A DNA stretch of 64,000 bases, taken from NCBI GenBank assembly GCA_900548365.1, contig URKM01000002.1, positions 1 through 64,000 on the forward strand, written 5' to 3'. Under the pieces are notes generated by a model. That model did no database searches, had not been told where the DNA came from, and saw nothing but the letters and a program-made list of their open reading frames with translations. Below, one piece after another: positions 60,334-64,000 of the stretch (its first letter is position 1; every line of letters begins with the position of its first letter). The translations under genes and the position numbers were made by a program. Source of the stretch: an uncultured Collinsella sp. (GTDB lineage: Bacteria > Actinomycetota > Coriobacteriia > Coriobacteriales > Coriobacteriaceae).

Positions 60334-62358
60334 CTAATCGAGGCGGGCGTTGATCAGCTCGGCGAGGCGAGCCGGGTCGGACTCGGCCTTAAAGGCGGCG
60401 CGGAAGGAGTCGTCGGTGAGGGCGGTCGCCACCTTGGAAAGGATCTGAAGGTGGGAGGTTCCTGCCTCGGACTCGGGAACGAGCAGGGCGATGGCGCAGG
60501 TGACGGGGGCGCCGTCGAGGGTCTCCCAGGAGGCGACGGGGCTATCGGCCTTGAGAACGAGCACGGAGGCGCGCTTCACGGCATCCGTCTTGGCATGGGG
60601 AATGGCGTATCCGTCTACCATGCCCGTGGTGCCCTCGGCCTCGCGCTTGAGGAAGGCGGCACGCAGGGCAGCGGCGTCGTCGACGATCCCCTGATCGACG
60701 GCTGCGGCGACGATAGCATCGAGCGCCGCGTCGCGATCGAGGTCGCTCGAGGCGAAGAGGACGTTCTCGGCGGAGACGAAACCATCGGCAGCTGCCTTGG
60801 GAGCGACCGCGACGGCCGTTTCCGCGGCGTTCCCAGCGACGACGGCGTCGTCAGCGGCGGAAGCGGAGCGCTGCTGCTGGGCACGCGTCCACTCGCGCTT
60901 CTTGAAGATGGTGAACAGGATGCCGCCCACGACGGTGCCGGCGAGGATAGCGAGCACCCACTGGATGCCGCCGTCGACGACGGGCAGGACCAAGAAGCCA
61001 CCGTGGGGGGCGGGGACGTGGACGCCGAGCAGCAGGGTAAGGACGGAGGCGATCGCGGCGGACAGCATCATGATCGGCATGACGGGCCAGATGTTCTTGG
61101 TCATGAACGGAATGGCGCCCTCGGTGATGTGCGTGCAGCCAAGGATGATGTTGACGATGCCGGCGTCATGGTCTTCCTGGGAGAAATACTTCTTGCCGAC
61201 GATGACGGCGAAGCTCGTGACCAGCGGCGGAACGATGCAGGCAGCGGAGACGGCGGCCATGAACGCGGTGCCGTCGGCGTACTCGGGAGTACCCACGCCC
61301 GCCTCGAGGCCGGCGCCGAGCAGCATGGTGCCGGTGACGTAGGCAGCCTTGTTGACCGGGCCGCCCATATCGACCGCGCACATGCAGCCGATGGCGATAC
61401 CCAGCGGGATGGCACCGGCGTGCTGCAGGCTGCGCAGGAAGTCCATCATGGCGTTGTTGATCGTGACCATGGGACCGGAGATGCCGAGCATCACGAGGCC
61501 GACGATGAGCGTGGAGAACAGCGGATAGAGGAAGATCGCCTTGAGGCCGTTGAGGTTGGCGGGGAGCTTGGAGAAGACCTTCTCCAGAAGCAGGATGACG
61601 TAGCCGGACAGGAAGCCGCCGACGATGCCGCCGAGGAAGCCGAAGCCCACGCCGGCGCCGCCCGCATCGATCATGCCGGTCGCGGCGTTGACGGGCAGGC
61701 CCTGAATGGCGATCATGCCGGCCACGAAGCCGGGTACGAGCGCGGGGCGCTTGCCGATGGACTCGGCGATATAGGCGGACAGGACGGGAACCATGAGGTT
61801 CATCGCGATGCCGCCGATGATCTTGAGCATGGCGGCAAAGGAGTTGTAGTCGGCCGCCGTCGAATCGAACGAGGTGATGCCCCACAGGAACGACAGCGCC
61901 GTGAGGACGCCGCCCGCCACGACGAACACCAGCATGTGGGAAACGCCGTTCATAAGATGCTTGTAGAGCTGGTGGCCCAGGGACTCCTTCTCGGCGGTCT
62001 CCTCGACCGCGACCGCCGCGGCCGCGGCAGCCGGATCCGCCTTCGCGGCAAGCGCCGCGTCGATCAACTTGCCCGCGGCATCGACGTCGATGGCCTTCGA
62101 CACGCCGACGGACACCATCGGCTTGCCCGCGAAGCGCTGGGCCTGGACGTCCTTGTCCGCTGCGACCACGACGGCGCGCGCGCCGGCGATCTCGGCAGGC
62201 GTCAGCGCGTTCTCGACGCCGACCTGGCCATGGGTCTCGACCTTGATGGTGAGGCCGCGCTCGGCCGCAGCCTTCTCGAGCGCCTCCTTCGCCATGAAGG
62301 TGTGGGCGATGCCTGTGGGGCAGCCCGTGGCAGCAATGATATCGTACGTTTCTGCCAT
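60334..62358 (-). CDS. fruA: PTS fructose transporter, fused EIIB-EIIC-EIIA
   Basis: This 674-residue protein imports fructose and phosphorylates it at position 1. Residues 1-105 are EIIB, with the active Cys in A-T-G-C-P-T-G-I-A-H-T (residue 13). An Ala-rich linker leads to EIIC (about 145-480), with about nine membrane segments and G-F-L-G-G-I-V-G-G-F, G-G-P-V-N-K-A-A-Y. A second linker leads to a C-terminal EIIA (about 530-674), with the active His in G-Y-A-I-P-H-A-K-T. The order B-C-A differs from the commoner A-B-C. AGGGAGGGA precedes the ATG. It is divergent from the RpiR regulator. Confidence 0.94.
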   Translation of the reverse strand: MAETYDIIAATGCPTGIAHTFMAKEALEKAAAERGLTIKVETHGQVGVENALTPAEIAGARAVVVAADKDVQAQRFAGKPMVSVGVSKAIDVDAAGKLIDAALAAKADPAAAAAAVAVEETAEKESLGHQLYKHLMNGVSHMLVFVVAGGVLTALSFLWGITSFDSTAADYNSFAAMLKIIGGIAMNLMVPVLSAYIAESIGKRPALVPGFVAGMIAIQGLPVNAATGMIDAGGAGVGFGFLGGIVGGFLSGYVILLLEKVFSKLPANLNGLKAIFLYPLFSTLIVGLVMLGISGPMVTINNAMMDFLRSLQHAGAIPLGIAIGCMCAVDMGGPVNKAAYVTGTMLLGAGLEAGVGTPEYADGTAFMAAVSAACIVPPLVTSFAVIVGKKYFSQEDHDAGIVNIILGCTHITEGAIPFMTKNIWPVMPIMMLSAAIASVLTLLLGVHVPAPHGGFLVLPVVDGGIQWVLAILAGTVVGGILFTIFKKREWTRAQQQRSASAADDAVVAGNAAETAVAVAPKAAADGFVSAENVLFASSDLDRDAALDAIVAAAVDQGIVDDAAALRAAFLKREAEGTTGMVDGYAIPHAKTDAVKRASVLVLKADSPVASWETLDGAPVTCAIALLVPESEAGTSHLQILSKVATALTDDSFRAAFKAESDPARLAELINARLD

Positions 62359-62480
62359 GATCCCTCCCTATACTCGTGCGCCCCGATCGGAGCGCTCCTA
62401 CGTCCCTTATGGGGCGTTTGTTGACAACCCGAATGTACCATGTCGTATTTGACAGGTTTCTTTCATGATAATCGTCCGCC

Positions 62481-62496
62481 GTGAAAGGTATTTCAC
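62481..62496. promoter_or_regulatory. Candidate RpiR operator GTGAAAGGTATTTCAC
   Basis: A 16-bp site with perfect GTGAAA / TTTCAC arms lies in the 254-base gap between fruA and the RpiR gene. A partial second copy (ATGAAAGTCATTCG, 62538-62551) lies 42 bases away. Spacing and place fit a repressor that controls both genes. Confidence 0.55.
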
Positions 62497-62612
62497 AATC
62501 GGTGAACGGTACGAAACTTCCATTCATAGGTTTACATATGAAAGTCATTCGTCAAGTAGTAGGTGATTCGGTATGCTTCTCTTGAACGAATCGAGCCGTC
62601 AAAGGAGCCTTC

Positions 62613-63497
62613 ATGTCGGGAGAAACCCACCAAGCACCTATCAACGAGCAGCCGAGCGCCCTGCCGTTGCTCACCTCGTCCCGCGATTTTCTCGGCAGCG
62701 AGCAGCGCATCGTCGACTTCATCCTCGGCAACACCGACCGCGCGCCCCACATGACGAGCGCGCAGCTCGCGCATGCGAGCAATACCTCCGAAGCCTCCGT
62801 ATCGCGCTTCTGTAAGAAGCTGGGGTTCAAGAACTACCGCGCGTTCCAGTTCTCGCTCGCACACGACCTCGCCACGCAGGCGGACGACGTGCAGATAACC
62901 CGCGAGGTCTCGATCGACGACATCGCGCAGTCGCTCGCCAACATCAAGAACGCGAAGGTGCGCGAAATCGAATCCACCCTCGATGCGCTCGATGAGAAGA
63001 CGCTCCGTCGGGTCGTCGGCCTCTTCGCCCATGCAGGGACGATCCTGTTCGCCGCCGTGGGCAACACCACGGCCGTCGCCATCGACGCCTCGATCAAATT
63101 CGGCCAGCTCGGCCTCAAGAGCATCGCGAGCACCATCACCGAGAGCTCGACCTCGCTGGCGCTCACCCTGGGCGCCGGAGACCTCCTGGTGCTCATCTCG
63201 AATTCAGGAAAATCCCAGCGCCTCCAGCGGGTCCTGCACGCCGCGCGCAACGGGGCGTGCACCGTCATCATCATCACGGGCGATACGACCTCTCCCCTCG
63301 CGCGCCAGTCCGACATCGTGCTGCGTACCGTGAACTACGAGGCGCTGCTCACCACGGCCGACTTCACGTTCTCGAAGATCTCCGCCACCCTCGTCATCGA
63401 GGTCATCTACAACTTCCTGCTCCCCCTCATGCCCGGAGCACGCGATGCCATCAGCGGCTACGAGGAGCTCATCCAACCCGACAAGGAGATGGAATAG
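62613..63497 (+). CDS. RpiR-family transcription regulator
   Basis: This 294-residue protein starts at ATG 62613, five bases after AAAGGAG. The N-terminal helix-turn-helix domain (about residues 20-95) has T-S-A-Q-L-A-H-A-S-N-T-S-E-A-S-V-S-R-F-C-K-K-L-G. The C-terminal SIS domain (about 130-265) has G-N-T-T-A-V-A-I-D and V-L-I-S-N-S-G-K-S-Q, and would bind a phosphosugar. RpiR regulators control sugar catabolism in response to a sugar phosphate. It is divergent from fruA-fruK, so fructose 1-phosphate is a likely effector (inference). Confidence 0.92.
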   Translation: MSGETHQAPINEQPSALPLLTSSRDFLGSEQRIVDFILGNTDRAPHMTSAQLAHASNTSEASVSRFCKKLGFKNYRAFQFSLAHDLATQADDVQITREVSIDDIAQSLANIKNAKVREIESTLDALDEKTLRRVVGLFAHAGTILFAAVGNTTAVAIDASIKFGQLGLKSIASTITESSTSLALTLGAGDLLVLISNSGKSQRLQRVLHAARNGACTVIIITGDTTSPLARQSDIVLRTVNYEALLTTADFTFSKISATLVIEVIYNFLLPLMPGARDAISGYEELIQPDKEME

Positions 63498-63504
63498 CGA
63501 GTTC

Positions 63505-63552
63505 CCCTCGACAGCGAGCTCCCTCGACAGCGAGCCCCCTCGATAGCGGGCC
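63505..63552 (+). repeat. Three 16-bp tandem repeats
   Basis: CCCTCGACAGCGAGCT, CCCTCGACAGCGAGCC and CCCTCGATAGCGGGCC follow one another directly just after the RpiR stop. The third unit has changed at two or three positions. Confidence 0.8.
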
Positions 63553-63569
63553 CACTCATCTGCTCAGAC

Positions 63570-63624
63570 AAAAAGCGGCTGCGCCCGGGCGCCGGCATCA
63601 CCGGGCGCGCGGAACGCAGCCGCT
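63570..63624 (-). terminator. Terminator of nadE
   Basis: Outer arms AGCGGCTGCG (63574-63583) and CGCAGCCGCT (63615-63624), with a G/C-rich inner stem, are followed by TTTTT on the minus strand. It can also stop the RpiR transcript. Confidence 0.85.
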
Positions 63625-63628
63625 ATCG

Positions 63629-64000
63629 CTATCGAAGGCTGTCGATCTCCGCCAACCAGAGCTCCGCGCTCGCATCGCTCGGCATCCGCAGGTCACCGCG
63701 GGGGCTCACGCTCACCGAGCCGACCTTGGGCCCATCGGGCAGGCAGCTCCGCTTGAACTGCTGGGAGAAGAAGCGCCGATAGAACGTGCGCAGCCAGCTC
63801 AGGATCACCGCGGGGTCGTACGCGGGCGCGCCCTCCCCCTCGTCCCGCGAGAACGTGCGGCACGCCATCCGGTAGATCTTCGACGGCGAGAATCCGAAGC
63901 GAAGCATATGGTAGAGGAAGAAGTCGTGCAGCTCGTACGGTCCGACCAGCTCCTCGGTGCACTGCGCGATCTCCCCGTCTCCCGTAGGCGGCAGCAACTC
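63629..64000 (-). CDS. nadE: Glutamine-dependent NAD+ synthase, C-terminal part (cut by window edge)
   Basis: The last 123 codons of a minus-strand gene run off the window. They contain [33 protein letters not shown] and [19 protein letters not shown], the typical end of the long, amidase-fused NAD+ synthetase. The enzyme makes NAD from nicotinic acid adenine dinucleotide with ammonia from glutamine. The N-terminal nitrilase-type amidase domain lies outside the window and is assumed. Confidence 0.88.
   Translation of the reverse strand, partial: ELLPPTGDGEIAQCTEELVGPYELHDFFLYHMLRFGFSPSKIYRMACRTFSRDEGEGAPAYDPAVILSWLRTFYRRFFSQQFKRSCLPDGPKVGSVSVSPRGDLRMPSDASAELWLAEIDSLR

Noticed and set aside
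60262..62424. A plus-strand open frame of 720 codons
   Set aside because: It is antisense to fruA, is Gly/Asp/Glu-rich and low in complexity, and has no recognisable domain.

Overview
The window looks like a chromosomal segment of a high-GC, Gram-positive gut actinobacterium of the class Coriobacteriia, most likely Collinsella or a close relative (inference). The grounds are: many secreted proteins with SLH-like repeats of the form F-x-D-V...T-P-H...W-L-A...G-W/Y...F-R-P...R-C/A-D-M-A-A-F-L, strong purine-rich ribosome binding sites, GC-rich codon use that opens long false reading frames on the opposite strand, a DAP-lysine operon of the acetylase type, and lactate and fructose fermentation genes. 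No rRNA, tRNA, CRISPR array, insertion sequence or phage gene was recognised.

Layout. Positions 1-18,400 hold a surface-protein island: the tail of one SLH protein, seven complete SLH proteins, and one O-antigen-ligase-like membrane protein. The SLH proteins carry different outer modules: WG-like/beta domains, PPC-like domains, BspA-type leucine-rich repeats, CAP domains and a three-fold LRR module. Positions 18,486-41,018 hold a cell-envelope glycan locus: GT2 and GT4 glycosyltransferases, a polysaccharide pyruvyl transferase, a Wzm/Wzt-type ABC exporter, an acyltransferase, two large polytopic membrane proteins, an LtaS-like phosphoglycerol transferase flanked by two GtrA proteins, and a ricin-repeat NlpC/P60 hydrolase. 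Positions 41,143-47,430 hold two DUF4430 surface proteins under a cobalamin riboswitch. A secreted coiled-coil/lysozyme-like protein follows. Positions 48,998-54,553 hold an M20 deacetylase-like gene divergent from a lysine-riboswitch-controlled lysA-dapA-dapB-dapH operon. Positions 54,587-64,000 hold a broken SRAP gene, a nucleoid-associated protein, a PTS EIIA-Glc, L-lactate dehydrogenase, a class I aminotransferase, fruK, fruA, a divergent RpiR regulator and the end of nadE.

How the parts fit. In other Gram-positives, SLH domains bind a secondary cell-wall polysaccharide that carries a pyruvyl ketal added by a CsaB-type transferase. Here SLH cargo, a pyruvyl transferase and a Wzm/Wzt exporter lie within about 27 kb. 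The exporter ATPase itself ends in three SLH-like repeats, where classical Wzt proteins carry a glycan-recognition domain. This suggests a cytoplasmic SLH module that checks the finished, pyruvylated glycan before export. It is the most novel feature of the window and remains an inference. Second-rank points are a shared 14-bp palindrome upstream of two SLH genes, the B12-riboswitch control of DUF4430 surface proteins, and a decapeptide-repeat linker in the NlpC/P60 protein.
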